Below are positions 41,721-52,329 of a stretch of 64,000 nt of DNA, piece by piece. The stretch is taken from positions 66,500,948-66,564,947 of the forward strand of contig OY754464.1 in assembly GCA_963575645.1 (NCBI GenBank), given 5' to 3'. The position numbers and the translations under genes are program-made. The notes beneath the pieces are model-generated. The model was not told where the DNA came from, did no database searches, and was given only the letters and a program-made list of their open reading frames with translations. Position 1 is the stretch's first letter, and every line of letters starts with the position of its first letter. The DNA comes from Xanthostigma xanthostigma. Lineage: Eukaryota > Arthropoda > Insecta > Raphidioptera > Raphidiidae.

Positions 41721-42030
41721 TTCTTGATGAGTAGCATAGACTAATGAGGATGGACACTGCCACACTTGACCGCTAGACACGCCAGCGTTTACTGAGTACT
41801 TACAAAATTCGATGCGAACGAGACGATTCAGATTCAAAATTCGGGACTGTAGGGGAATATTGAACGTCTGATCTATGAAACACATGCATGCAGGTAACCC
41901 GTTCAAGACTGACAATCGAAACCGAGAGCAAAATTCATTCGAGAGTTGAAACATTCATTCATTCACGCATGGCACCAACAAGCAGACCCAGATTGCGAAG
42001 AAATCATTTCGAATGAATCTTTCGACTATA
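41721..42030. other. no recognisable feature
   Basis: Only the unassigned minus-strand frame noted for the preceding fragment. Confidence 0.35.
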
Positions 42031-42039
42031 ATATATTAA

Positions 42040-42690
42040 ACCAATTTTTTCAGACTATATATTGACAAAAAATAGTTATTGGCGTAACTAGTAGTCTAAG
42101 TCATTCATGGAGCTGACAGGTCATGACTTAGCCTACAAGTTGCGTCCATAATTTTATTCAACAATTGCGCGTTATTCATGTTTTAATTACAATGAGATGT
42201 TGTAAATATCTATTTATTTCTTTATAAAAAAAACTATCAATACTAACAGCACCAAACAGCACGATTCAATGTTTTGGTTTGAGGTTAGCCGGTTATCAAT
42301 AAACTCCATGTCGAAAACATTCGGCCTCTCAATTTTAGTCTCAATGGGTAACAACGGAGTTGTTGTTACCTACTATTTCGTTACGACTCAGAAAATAGTT
42401 ACGTTTATTTTCATTACTCCACAATGGCCGAGCTAGTAGGAATCTTCATTGAGTTATGACAAGTGATTGTCACCGCAGTCGGTAAATGGCTATTTAGGGT
42501 TCGGTTTTTAGGCATGATAAAACATGAATAACGCGCATGAGTTGAATAAATATAATTTAATAATTCAATAGATTACGTTTCGGTCCGGATTATAATTTTA
42601 TAATTTTTTGTCAATATAATATATAGTCTGAAAAAATTGGTCGATAATTTTATTTATTTGACGAGTTCTATTCAGACGCTAATCAAAGAT
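42040..42690 (-). mobile_element. Penelope-like end repeats interrupted by the 490-bp repeat
   Basis: AATTTTTTCAGACTATATAT then TTGACAAAAAAT stops at 42066 and resumes at 42551 as TATAATTTAATAATTCAATA with ATTACGTTTCGGTCCGG. An opposed end repeat follows (TGAAAAAATTGGTCGATAAT, near 42628). The interruption is exactly the 490-bp element. Confidence 0.6.
42067..42550 (+). mobile_element. unclassified ~490-bp repeat, copy B
   Basis: About 96% identical to 2785-3272 by eye, with a short deletion where copy A has TTATTGTTATTAATG. Copy B lies within a Penelope-like repeat, which dates it as younger than that repeat and fixes its approximate ends. Confidence 0.75.
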
Positions 42691-42844
42691 TTGTATAGTA
42701 TATTAATATTAGAACAATTATTATTCCCAAATATTCACTACGAATTATCCACAGACCGAGACGATTATACAGCTGCCTCCCCTATAGCGGTCAAGTTTGG
42801 CAGTACCTATATGGCCATTCTAATAGGTGAAGGTAAATTCTGAA

Positions 42845-43325
42845 AAAACTTTAAACGAGTCATATAAAAAACAGTCAACTTTTCTAACAGTGGGTATAAT
42901 TAATCTGAGATGTGTGAGAAACAGACGCATCGGTTTAATTTTATCCGGGCGCCGCAGTTCAGTTACCACTGGTATAAAATGCGATCGTATCGTTTGATTG
43001 GTATCTTTATTAAACGTTTATTACTTATTTATAAGTTAGGTTGCGTGTGTCGCACCCACCCACACAAAAAGTCCGACGGACGATGTCTTACGTAATGGTT
43101 ATGTGTGTTGCGTACATAATTGATCGACTGTACAGATTATCTATATTAGTCATGACTCTTTTGTTTTTCGAGTGTTGCGTCATCGAAGTTACCTTTAACA
43201 CGGCATTTTAGTGCTCATCAAAAAATTCTCCCATAAGTTTAAAAAAAGGGGAATTATAAAACGGTCGAATAAAAAAACAAATTTGGTGACTGATGATGAG
43301 ATACTGTTTTAATAACTTGAGATAT
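42845..43325. other. no recognisable feature
   Basis: No supported frame or boundary. Confidence 0.4.
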
Positions 43326-43328
43326 TAA

Positions 43329-43850
43329 AATAATAGTTGGGTGACTAAATTACTAAGTGAGCGACTAGAATGCCTTCGGTAATTTTGAAGCAGATATCTT
43401 CTTTTGTTATTACTTTTTATTTTTTTTTCACTTTGAGACTACAACTTAAAACTCACATTTTCATGAAGATTGAAAACCACCGATTTTTTTGATAAAGGGG
43501 TATGCGAACTGTCTCGCAGTGAAACGCGATGGAGCAAAGGTGGAGTTTTTAAAAAAATAATTCCGGGGTGAACGATAAACGCGTATGCGAATTGTAATGC
43601 CGGGGTGAACGATAAAGGGGTATGCGAATTGTCTCGCAGTGAAACGGGAAGGGGCAAATGTTGAGTTTTTAAAAAAACAATTCCGGGGTGAACGATAACG
43701 GGGTATGCGAATTAAGTAGTTAATTGTTTGAATAGAACTGCGTTTTCTAAAAAATGTATATTTAATTGACAGTCAATTAAATATATATTTTTTAGAAAAA
43801 GCAGTTCCATTCAGTCGCTCACTTAGTAATTTAGTCAACCAACTATTATT
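43329..43850. mobile_element. foldback element with minisatellite and terminal palindrome
   Basis: Ends AATAATAGTTGGGTGACTAA and TTAGTCAACCAACTATTATT are inverted. They extend through ATTACTAAGTGAGCGACT. Inside, GGGGTGAACGATAA...GGGTATGCGAATTG units repeat (43490-43710). 43730-43812 is an almost perfect palindrome of about 41-bp arms (TTTAATTGAC-AG-TCAATTAAA centre). GACTAGAATGCCTTCGGTAA is shared with the GTGATAACGT family at 23347. No TSD found. Confidence 0.65.
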
Positions 43851-44082
43851 TTCTCATCACGCGCAGTCAGTCGCTCACTTAGTATAATACAGTAACCCAA
43901 ATTGATTATTTTTGTCATCCAAAATTGTAATTTACAGTCACTCGTTTAAATACTACCCTTAAAAAAACACTAGTCGCGGCACGCACGACCGAAGTAAAAC
44001 TTCTTTTGGTATAATAAATTTAATATGAAGGAAGGTTTTTGGTTGAGGATCGCAAAATAAGCTTTACCAGTGTTTCGCTAGT

Positions 44083-44121
44083 GGCCAACGTTTCGGAAAA
44101 TTTATTTTCATCTTCAGGGCC
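44083..44121 (-). ncRNA. hammerhead ribozyme motif
   Basis: Minus strand: GGCC, CTGAAGA, stem II TGAAAATAAATTTTCC, GAAACGTT, GGCC. Stem I and both core boxes are intact. Stem II pairs GAAAA with TTTTC with a one-base shift. Confidence 0.65.
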
Positions 44122-44152
44122 TCAAGCTGGTCAAGTAGTGGTAAAAGCTTGA

Positions 44153-44191
44153 GGCCCTGAAGATGAAAATACATTTTTCGAAACGTTGGCC
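44153..44191 (+). ncRNA. hammerhead ribozyme motif, complete core
   Basis: GGCC (stem I), CTGAAGA, TGAAAATACATTTTTC (stem II, GAAAA/TTTTC), GAAA, ACGT (two-pair stem III), T (predicted cleavage position, GTT triplet), GGCC (stem I). It matches the type I consensus with the minimal stem III reported for Penelope-like elements. It is the best ribozyme candidate in the window. Confidence 0.7.
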
Positions 44192-44395
44192 ACTAGCGAA
44201 ACACTGGTAAAGCTTATTTTGCGATCCTCAACCAAAAACCTTCCTTCATCTTAATATTCTATTGGATCAACACTACTTTAACTGAAAAAATAAATTTAAT
44301 TTTTGGAAGCTATGTATCTAAACGGAGGCCTTGGTAGCAGTGAACGGGGGAAAAACAAAGGCGCACATATTATGTATTTGTATTCAGATCATAGC

Positions 44396-44480
44396 TTAAG
44401 GCCGCTGCACACGAGGCTAGAAACGCTGCTAGATTCCTTACTAGATTTGCCTTACTAGTTTTCTAGCGCTGGTTTTCTTG
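44396..44480 (+). mobile_element. truncated MITE, relative of 26635-27034
   Basis: TTAAGGCCGCTGCACACGAGG followed by AGAAACGCTGCTAGATTCC and ACTAGTTTTCTAGCGCTGG, then lost. Only one end survives. Confidence 0.6.
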
Positions 44481-44832
44481 ATTAATGTTAAGTGCTCGCT
44501 TCCGAGTATAAGCGAGTTAAATAAAACGTGGTAAAATAGGCGTTCATGCGAATGAATATTTTGAGAAAATTGACGTTGACGCGAACGCAGACGCGGGTTC
44601 AGGCTAGTAATTTAATGAGAGGATGCCCGGTATGTAATAAACTGCACAGTTGCACCATTTGCCGTGAAACGTGTCGGATCACTGTATTATGCAATCTAAT
44701 CAGAATGAAGGTTACTCTGCGGTTCCAAGGAACTTGACTCCAGTGTAGACATTGTCATTGATGCAACGAATGTCGTTACCGTGCCTTGTCTTGCGTTTGA
44801 ACATATCTGTGATTAGAAAAACAAAATCGTTT

Positions 44833-44996
44833 ATTGAAGGAGATTTAATTTGGTCGAGGAAGAATTGAAAAATAGGCTTTACCAGAGTATCGCTTGCGGT
44901 CAACGTTTCGAAAATTATATTTTCATCCTCAGGGCAAGCGATAGTCTTGTAAAGCTTATTTTTCAATTGTTCCTTAACCGAATTAAATCAACTTCA
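44833..44996. mobile_element. Penelope-like foldback, diverged
   Basis: TTGAAGGAGATTTAATTTGG with AAAAATAGGCTTTACCAG, then the inverse AAGCTTATTTTTCAATTG and AATTAAATCAACTTCA. The right arm lacks the hammerhead half. Confidence 0.65.
44891..44940 (-). ncRNA. hammerhead ribozyme motif with long stem I
   Basis: Minus strand: CGCTTGC, C, CTGAGGA, stem II TGAAAATATAATTTTC, GAAACGTT, GACC, GCAAGCG. CTGAGGA fits CUGANGA with N = G. A seven-pair outer stem I (CGCTTGC/GCAAGCG) closes the motif, but the GGCC next to the core is reduced, leaving an internal loop. Confidence 0.55.
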
Positions 44997-44999
44997 CTA

Positions 45000-45480
45000 C
45001 ATATTTTTGGAACAAAACTACTACACTAACAAAATCGTTAATGTTGAATTTTCGAAATTTTTACTTTCGAGCGACCACAGAAGTGAAGAAATTTTTATTA
45101 TGACTTGAAAAATCGAATCCGAGATTTCGGCGGATTAATTTTGGGTTTCTGATACCATTTTCAGTCTTAAATGTAAATTGTTTTCAACTCTCTGGAGTTT
45201 GAAACAATTTATGACATCTTAAATCTAAAGCTCAAAGTCATAGTAAAAACCGAGAAACCCGCAGCATTACACTATTCATTGTTCCTAACTTCCTACATAC
45301 CGAAAAATGAGTTGTGGAAACCCATCCATTCATAATCGATACACGGTTCAACGGAACCAAATTTTGTACTTTTGAGGTAATTCTAAGCGACGTTTTACTT
45401 ATTTTCTTCCCATAAATAAGGGTGGTTTTTACTGATGAACAAAATTAGAAAATTGCTATTTAGGTACTCGAATACAGCAT
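45000..45480. other. no recognisable feature
   Basis: No supported frame or boundary. Confidence 0.4.
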
Positions 45481-45486
45481 ATAAAA

Positions 45487-45981
45487 CTAGCCGTTACCCG
45501 CGACTTCGCACGTGATTGAGACGAAACACGGCTGCATTTCCATTATTTGGCATAGTTACCCCTAAAACTATGTAATCTATGGTTACTCCTTTCTCGACGT
45601 AGATCCCCCTAATAAATTTCAAAATTGATGACGTTTACGTGATCGACGTCTTGACAAACCTTGAAAATGACACTTATGTTGATTTTTAGGCTATTTACCT
45701 CTTTTCACCCTCTGAAGGGGTTGTTTTTGAAAAAGCATGAAACACGTGTTTATTTATTTGTTAACAGCAGTAATCCTGCGCATTTTCGAATTGATACATC
45801 TATCTTATATGAATTCTTCATGAAAATTTTGAATCCCCGTTACACCCTTTTAGGGGTTGAATTTTTAAAAATTCGTTCTTCTATCTGTGCGCCAAATTTC
45901 ACCCCAATTCGTCTAGTGATTTGAGCTGTGCGTTGATAGATCACTCAGACAGGCACGGTTTCCTTTTATATATTATTTAGA
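45487..45981 (-). mobile_element. Helitron-like element, complete ends
   Basis: 5' TCTAAATAATATATAAAAGG (minus strand, flank A) and 3' GCGAAGTCGCGGGTAACGG then CTAG (45487-45490, flank T). 495 bp. Contains CATGAAACACGTG and CACCCTTTTAGGGGTTGAA. Same family as 28817-29287. The plus-strand frame 45661-45924 is part of the repeat. Confidence 0.75.
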
Positions 45982-45984
45982 TTC

Positions 45985-46300
45985 TTTATATTATGTATGT
46001 GTGTAATGATGTATTTTTTTTAATTGATTTGACGGATTTTGATGATTTTTTTATTGTTTCTAATGATTCCAGAAGTGTTATAGTTTTTTTTTTAATTTTT
46101 AAATTAAAATTTGATTAATAAATTAATTACATATTTTATGTTCTTTTTTTAGCCTTTGTGATCGATTTGAATAAATATTTTTGTTTAATAGAGCATATTT
46201 AAGGTGGTCTCACATAAATTTTACTTAAATCAGTTCGGCAGTTTGTTTTAGTTATTTATTAAAATATTAAGAAACAAGGCGATTAATGACGTGCAAACTA
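45985..46300. other. AT-rich, no recognisable feature
   Basis: Poly-T-rich sequence without a frame. Confidence 0.4.
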
Positions 46301-46305
46301 TAATA

Positions 46306-46457
46306 CTTCCTGCAAAAAAAAGTCACCAAAAAGCGTTAAATAGCAAAGTTTTGAGGTCGGCGCCAATTTAGTAGTACATAAAACGTTACAGTAATTAAAT
46401 TGGCGCCGATCTCAAAACTTTGTTATTTTATGCTTTTTAATGGACTTTTTTGAAGGA
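46306..46457. repeat. foldback family A, copy 1
   Basis: AGTCACCAAAAAGCGTTAAA...GAGGTCGGCGCCAATTTA pairs with TAAATTGGCGCCGATCTCAA...TGCTTTTTAATGGACT. Same family as 54465-54636, which shares arm sequence and outer TCCTTCAAAAAA. Confidence 0.8.
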
Positions 46458-46459
46458 CT

Positions 46460-48100
46460 TTCAATTAAAAAATTTATTTTTACTCTGTAAAATTTAGATT
46501 CTAGTTTGCGTGGACCGATCAAATGGAGAACCGCGCATCTTTTGACAATAATGACGTCATTAAATATTGTGATGCTTATTCATAATAGTGTCCGGTTTTC
46601 GTTGAACGTAGCACCAACAAACAACAACAACGGCAATCATGTTGTCATAGTTTATGTGTTGGTCCGTTGTTGTTTAGAGAATGGATGGAAAGTCAGTGTT
46701 AATTATTTAACACACGCATTATCTGTCACCCACTCGCAGCTTCGGCAGTTGGCCGTTTGGCGCCTCAACGCCTGCCTCTTAGACTTGCTCATTTAATAGG
46801 GATGTGAACTGAACGGCTTAGGGTAGTTATCAGGGCCTATCTCAGGGTTGTGGAGGGCTCTGGGCAGTCAAATCGGTAGGGACCTGTTCAAAATTACGAG
46901 TTTTAGAGGACAACCGCTAGCGTGCTAGTCCTTGGGTCAAACCGTTGCAGTTTCTAATCCCACTTTCGCTAATGGAAATTTTAATTTAATTTGATGTAAT
47001 TTATTGCAAATAAACCTTATTTGTTGAGCGTCTATATTCTACAATATACGCTTAAATAAACATTTCAGTGGAGGCTTCCGGGCAGCCACCAAGCTCGTTC
47101 GGTACTTGTTTTCTAAGAAAATATGTACAGAAGACTTTCGTAAATCCTTTGTCGGGGAAGAAAACGCTGCCATTATTACGTAAAACAGTATTATCTATGA
47201 TTAAAAAAGTCGAGACTTTCTATATACTGCATCTTGTATTTTCATTAAATAAATAGTTTGCGGACGTACAGAAATTTGTCGCTACAGCTCCTGTTGCAGC
47301 GGTCTTTAATGAATTTCTTGAATAAAAATAGAACCTTTGATGTAAAGACATTGAATATTAAAAAAGTAACTACAAAACGTGTTTTACCGTTTGGTGTTTT
47401 GTCGTTACAGTTTTAATAATAATCGTCCAGGAGGCAATGAAGATTTTCGGTACTTATTTTACCAGTCAGCAAACACCGATAGATTTGTTATTCTAAGCAA
47501 AATTCATATATATGTAGGGGGAGGTTTTCCGATGGGTTGAGGCGGAAAATGCGTTAGAAAGTACAAATATGCTGCACTTTTTTCCAGCTATAAAAATAGT
47601 TCTATTAGTGAGAGATATAGTGAAGTTAAGAAAAAAAAATAGTCTGGCTAATCTGTGAGTATGGCAGGTAAAAAATTGAAAAAAAAATAATCAAAACCAT
47701 TGCCCTTATTTTCGCAGTCCTAAAAATTTGCCAGATGATAGTTATTAGCAAATATAGTCTGGCTAATGTGGAACACCCCGAAAGCCTTGCTCGTCAGGCG
47801 CGCTAAATTAGGCATGTTCAATTGTACAGGTAATTGTTGTCATCTCTATCTGACTTGTCTGGCGGGGCTTTCATGATTGTAAATGACTGCCAGACGTGTA
47901 TTTTCTATGAAATTATAGTATTATTTATCATGTGACAAATTTTCAAATCCGCGAAAATAAGAGCAAAAATTTTGTAATTTTTACGATTTTCAAGATGCCG
48001 CCAGACACCGTTAACGAAATTTTCGCAAAAAATCGTTTTTGTGACCTTACATCCTGCATAACATTTTTAGTAGCATATATGTATCGGTGGGAACTTTTGG
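46460..48100. other. unannotated stretch
   Basis: Frames at 46506-46796, 47068-47256 and 47932-48174 carry no domain I recognise. No repeat boundary was fixed. Confidence 0.35.
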
Positions 48101-48252
48101 TATATATGTCGCCGGGATATTGTCAAATCCGTGATTTTGTAATTTCACTAGTGAAATTACAATATCACGATTGACAAAGATTCGTGATATTATAATTTCA
48201 CTAAGTGAAATTATAATATCACGGGTTTGACAATATCCCGGCGACATATATA
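48101..48252. repeat. nested palindrome (152 bp)
   Basis: Outer arms TATATATGTCGCCGGGATAT...GTGAAATTAC / GTGAAATTATAATATCACG...CCCGGCGACATATATA. Two inner palindromes TTTCACTAGTGAAA and TTTCACTTAGTGAAA-like (interrupted) lie inside, and ATTGTCAAATCCGTGAT is repeated inverted. No TSD seen. Confidence 0.85.
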
Positions 48253-48536
48253 TTGTTTATAACTATGAAAGGAAGGTTCATGCAAAAATCCATCTTTCCC
48301 CTAATTTTTCTACTCTGAAATGGCTGTATAACCCGTATTACAGAGGTGTAAACAAACACATATAAATCGTGCCGTTCGATTGTACCAACTAACCAATCAA
48401 AACTCAAGAAACAAAAAGATGTCAAATGTATTACAAATATATTAGGTACTTCATGTGTCGGCTTTGTTTCGTTTGTCTCGAGTTTTGTTACCGGTAGATG
48501 AAGACGTAGTTAAATCACCAACTAGTTAATTCTAAC

Positions 48537-48887
48537 TAGAGCTGTAAAAGTAACGAGAAATTGTGTACCCGTATGTATTCATTACTTAAAGAACCAGTAC
48601 CCGTTACTTTCGTATCGTTACGTTACTCGTTACTTTTAATACGACATCCAATCGTGTACTAACAGCATCAAGCATGTACCATCGCATCGCATCGAGGCGC
48701 GTCGCATACGTGATACGGCATGACTTCGTTCGTATAACGTATAACCGCATCAAACGAGTCGAACTGACATGGATACGACAAATGCGATAAACGAAATGAA
48801 TTTGTAAGTAACGATTCGTTACTTCGAGTCAGATGATGTACCTACCCGTTACTCAGTAACGAATACATACGGTTTGTTATAGCTCTA
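48537..48887. mobile_element. hAT-type MITE with perfect 8-bp TSD
   Basis: Termini TAGAGCTGTAA and TTATAGCTCTA. TSD ATTCTAAC exact at 48529-48536 and 48888-48895. Many GTAACG/CGTTAC motifs lie near both ends. 351 bp. Confidence 0.9.
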
Positions 48888-48895
48888 ATTCTAAC

Positions 48896-49690
48896 ATTAG
48901 AAACTGTTGTTTCGTTGACGAACGATTAATAGTTAATTTAACTAGTTCGTTGAATCAACGTCCACCATTTTTTATTCTAATAAAAAATAAAAAATGAATA
49001 AGCCATTTTGTGACATCCTTGTACATTTATATTCTTTGGTTACATTCCGCAACAGGTTCGATTTCGGAGGCGTAAAGTGAGAATTAAAAAAAAAGTCGTG
49101 TTGTTTGACACTTTGTGGATGTACATTGTACAACTAATTATTATTAATCATATTAACAAACATCGTTTGTGTTCGAAGAATAAATTAGTGTTCAAGGTAA
49201 AGCGTATAATTGTTGCTTAAAATAGTTAAGATGCAGATTTGATTTCTTGAAATTAATAAATTGTGACTTTTATGAATTCATCTTCACATCCGCATATTTG
49301 TCATACGTTTGCAAATGGACAAAACAAAATTGTTTTTAATTACTATTTATACTAATAAGGGCAAACTGGAGATGCGCAATTTTTTCTAAAATTAAAAAAA
49401 AACATCGTAATAAAACAATCAAAGTTGTGACTTTAAACATTGTCAGTAAGCAAAATCAAATGTAAGCGCGAGCAAAGCCGAATATAAAATAGTCTGTTCT
49501 TTGAGTTAATAGAGTCATATACGGGGTATTTCAGAAGTCCCGGAATAGCTTAATATTTCTTATCGGTTAAGCCGGAGTAAAAATGTTTAAATAGTTTATA
49601 ATAACTTTTTCCTGTCTATCGAATGGCAAAATTATATTTTAGGCCCTAGGACCCTTCACACGAGAAGTCTTTTCAAACTAGTTTGAAAGG
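48896..49690. other. no recognisable feature
   Basis: No supported frame or boundary. Confidence 0.4.
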
Positions 49691-49756
49691 AGTGTTGTAA
49701 TTAAATGTAATATTTTCTATTTTTCCCATATTAAGATGCAATTTATTCGCAAAAAA

Positions 49757-50003
49757 AACAGGAATCAGCATCCGATTGTGAACCGCACGATTTATCACCT
49801 GTAGTACTTATTGTTTTTAACACCGTAGTGTCATCCGCATACAAGAAAGTAGAAGCTCCAGTAATATTGCCTGGTAGATCATTAATATATTATATTATAA
49901 ATAACAAAGGTCCTAGAATAGACCCTTGAGGAACACCGTGTTTAATTTTCTGAGTTTTCGATTCTTTACCATTAATATTGTTCTTACCAATTGTTCCTGT
50001 TGC
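49757..50003 (-). pseudogene. non-LTR retrotransposon reverse-transcriptase core fragment
   Basis: The minus-strand frame contains IKHGVPQGSILGPLLFII, a stop, YINDLPGNITGASTF, then LYADDT and VLKTIS. GVPQGS and YADDT are reverse-transcriptase motifs of Jockey/CR1-like LINEs. The two aspartates of YADD are the catalytic metal ligands and are present (49827-49841). A TAA at 49890-49892 interrupts the domain between these motifs, and another stop follows near 49757. A hAT element sits at the upstream edge. It cannot encode a working enzyme. Confidence 0.9.
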
Positions 50004-50011
50004 CATGTAAT

Positions 50012-50622
50012 TAGGGCATGCAGAACCGGGTCCGGTTCTATATTTTGCACACCCGGTTCTAGGGGTAGTCGGAACCGGTTCACCCGGTTCTACCCGGTTC
50101 CAAGCGAACAAATCGTATTTTTTATATATTTTTTTGTATAAATGATAATGGAGAGTTTGGTTACGTAGGAATTATAATGAGGTAATGAATAAAATCCAAT
50201 TTGATATTAACTGATTATATAATTAACAAAAACTAACTTTTGAAACTATTATTAAATAATCAACAAAAACTTACTCTTGGAACGCTTATTCAATAATCAA
50301 CAAAAACCTACTCTTGGAACTATTATTAAATGATCTACTAGAACTAACTCTTGAAACAATTTAAATAATTTGGTTTGAATTTTTTTGGTTTGCAGATGAC
50401 AGAAAATTAGGAAATAATAGTACCTACTTAAATAATAGATACTAAAACACTTAAAACAGAACACGCGCGTAATTTAAATTAGCAATTAATACAAAATTAT
50501 AATAATCTTATCAGAACCGGGCCAACCCGGTTCCATCGCTCAGAACCGGTTCCACAGACTTATTGAAATACCCGGATATACCCGGGTATTTCAGAACCGG
50601 GTACACCCGGGTGCATGCCCTA
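50012..50622. mobile_element. hAT-type non-autonomous element inserted in the LINE
   Basis: Termini TAGGGCATGCA and TGCATGCCCTA exact. TSD CATGTAAT exact at 50004-50011 and 50623-50630. AGAACCGGG / CCCGGTTC motifs are clustered at both ends. 611 bp, no transposase. Confidence 0.92.
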
Positions 50623-50630
50623 CATGTAAT

Positions 50631-51318
50631 AGGTACCTACTACTGTCCCGTGTCCGTCAACGCAGAGACAATGTCCGCTGCATTTACTACAAACAATGCA
50701 TCTCCGTAACAGCGGATATGACGTCTTGCATATTTCACTGGTCACAAGTCAAAATGACGTATGTCGAATTCTTTTGTCAAAATAAAATCATTGACGACAG
50801 CCGACAGGGTCCGTCTGGGATCTAAAAAATTACCGGAAAAATTGTCAAACAATTGTTTGAAATAGAGTAAATGAACACATCACGCCTCTGCGTGACCATG
50901 TAACTCAGAAAAAGATCCTGACCGGCAGCCCACCGACAATCAGCGACCCACCGGGAAAAGTCCCGATATTCCCTGAGATCAGACCGATGCTGATTGACGA
51001 TATAACCATTGCCATCCAGTTGTCCATTTTTTGATAGACTTTTTTTACAGATTGCAGTAAACCAGGACCGAATGTGCAATTTCAAAGGACGATAAAGGTT
51101 ACGATAAAATTTTTAAATAGTACGTTTCTAAAGAAACCGTTAAGTTACTGCATGTTTATATAAATTGGTACAGACGTAGATAAAATGCTTGCCAAATATT
51201 GGAGCAGGGAAAAAATAAAATCGTTTTAAAAGATAATAAGGTGTAAACATCTATTTTAATGAAGAAAACTTATCTCAAAGAAGAAATGACCGTGATTCTT
51301 GATTGATTATGACGTTTG
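50631..51318. other. unannotated stretch
   Basis: An 87-codon minus frame (50822-51085) has no recognised domain. If the LINE continued upstream it would lie here, but I could not follow it. Confidence 0.35.
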
Positions 51319-51327
51319 GATGAAAAA

Positions 51328-51487
51328 GTTCTTCTTAGCATAGGATCAAAAACAAAAGCAATACTATGGTAGAAATTGCATTTAGTATACTGACGTTTCG
51401 AAGATGACAAAAATATTTGTCAGAATAATAAATGCAATTTCTACCATAGTATTGCTTTTGTTTTTGAACCTATGCTATACGAAGAAC
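51328..51487. repeat. foldback, ~57-bp arms
   Basis: GTTCTTCTTAGCATAGG...GAAATTGCATTTA pairs with TAAATGCAATTTC...CCTATGCTATACGAAGAAC. The 44-bp loop has CTGACGTTTCGAAGATGAC. No TSD. Confidence 0.75.
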
Positions 51488-51489
51488 TT

Positions 51490-52328
51490 GGATAAGCAAG
51501 AGTTTAAGCGATCGTGATCTCTTTTCCGCTTATGGAGGATTTTTACTAACCCGAGTTTCTAGCTTATAGAGGTACATGAGTGGCCTTTCTCACTTATAGA
51601 GGTCTATAAAAATACAGCAAATATGTAGTGATAAATATGTATAGATGCTAAAATAAGAAAACAAAAAAAATTAAAATGTACCGTGTGCATGCTAGGTTGA
51701 CATATTTTCCATAAGACTACATGTAAAAGTTTTTTTTTAATTTTTAACTTTATAAATCTCCTAATGAGTTTGGATTTTTTACAGAAAATTTTGTCATTAA
51801 AATTCTATTTAAAAAAAAGCACTCCGGGAGTGCCGGCAGAAGTGAAAACTTGAATAATACCTCTACTCTCCATCCGTCTTACGAGTTTTCGGTCAGGTCA
51901 CGTGTCCTGACGCGAGTTTAACATTTTTTACCCATACCTCTACTCTCCATCCGTCTTACGAATTTTCGATCAGGTCACGTGTCCTGACGCGAGTTTAACA
52001 TTTTTTACCCATTACAAAAAAAGTGTACAACGCCGCTAAAGAAGTTTTCACTTCAAAAAAAACATGATACAAAAACAATGTTAGTTAGTTCTGCTACTTA
52101 TGACTCATTCTTAAATTTCGTGGAAATATTAATACGTTCGACTATTGCTTATAGAGGTACAGGCAAGTACTAGTCTCAGTAATAGAGGTCCATATGAGTG
52201 AAAAAAGTAATTCTCTTATAGAGGTTTCTGTTTCTCACTTAGAGGGTTACAAAGACGGTACTTGGCGATTACTCTCACTTAGAGAGTTTTCTCGCTTACC
52301 CAATTCTCTCTCACTCAGGTTTGACTGT
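51490..52328. mobile_element. possible pogo/Tc-type element, right end only
   Basis: The right side ends CAGGTTTGACTG followed by TA. TTATAGAGGT / CACTTAGAG motifs recur near both sides (51560-51605 and 52150-52290). The left terminus was not identified. The tandem repeat at 51857 lies inside. Confidence 0.4.
51857..52013. repeat. two-copy 78-bp tandem duplication
   Basis: CCTCTACTCTCCATCCGTCT through AACATTTTTTACCCAT is repeated head to tail with only two or three differences, so the duplication is recent. Confidence 0.9.
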
Positions 52329-52329
52329 A

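Larger units (their letters stand above)
44022..44256. mobile_element. Penelope-like foldback, paired hammerhead motifs
   Basis: Arms 44022-44127 and 44147-44256 are nearly identical reverse complements around a spacer of roughly 20 bp. Each contains TTTTGGTTGAGGATCGC, AAGCTTTACCAGTG, then a complete hammerhead. It is the youngest-looking member of the family at 8652-8946 and 44833-44996. Confidence 0.75.

Noticed and set aside
50822-51085. 87-codon frame as the upstream part of the 49.8-kb LINE
   Set aside because: No reverse-transcriptase motif visible, and the frame does not join to the fragment across the hAT insertion.
51328-51487. Hammerhead in the loop of the 51.3-kb foldback
   Set aside because: GAAACGTC is present on the minus strand, but the first core box reads CTGACAA rather than CTGANGA, so the fold is not supported.
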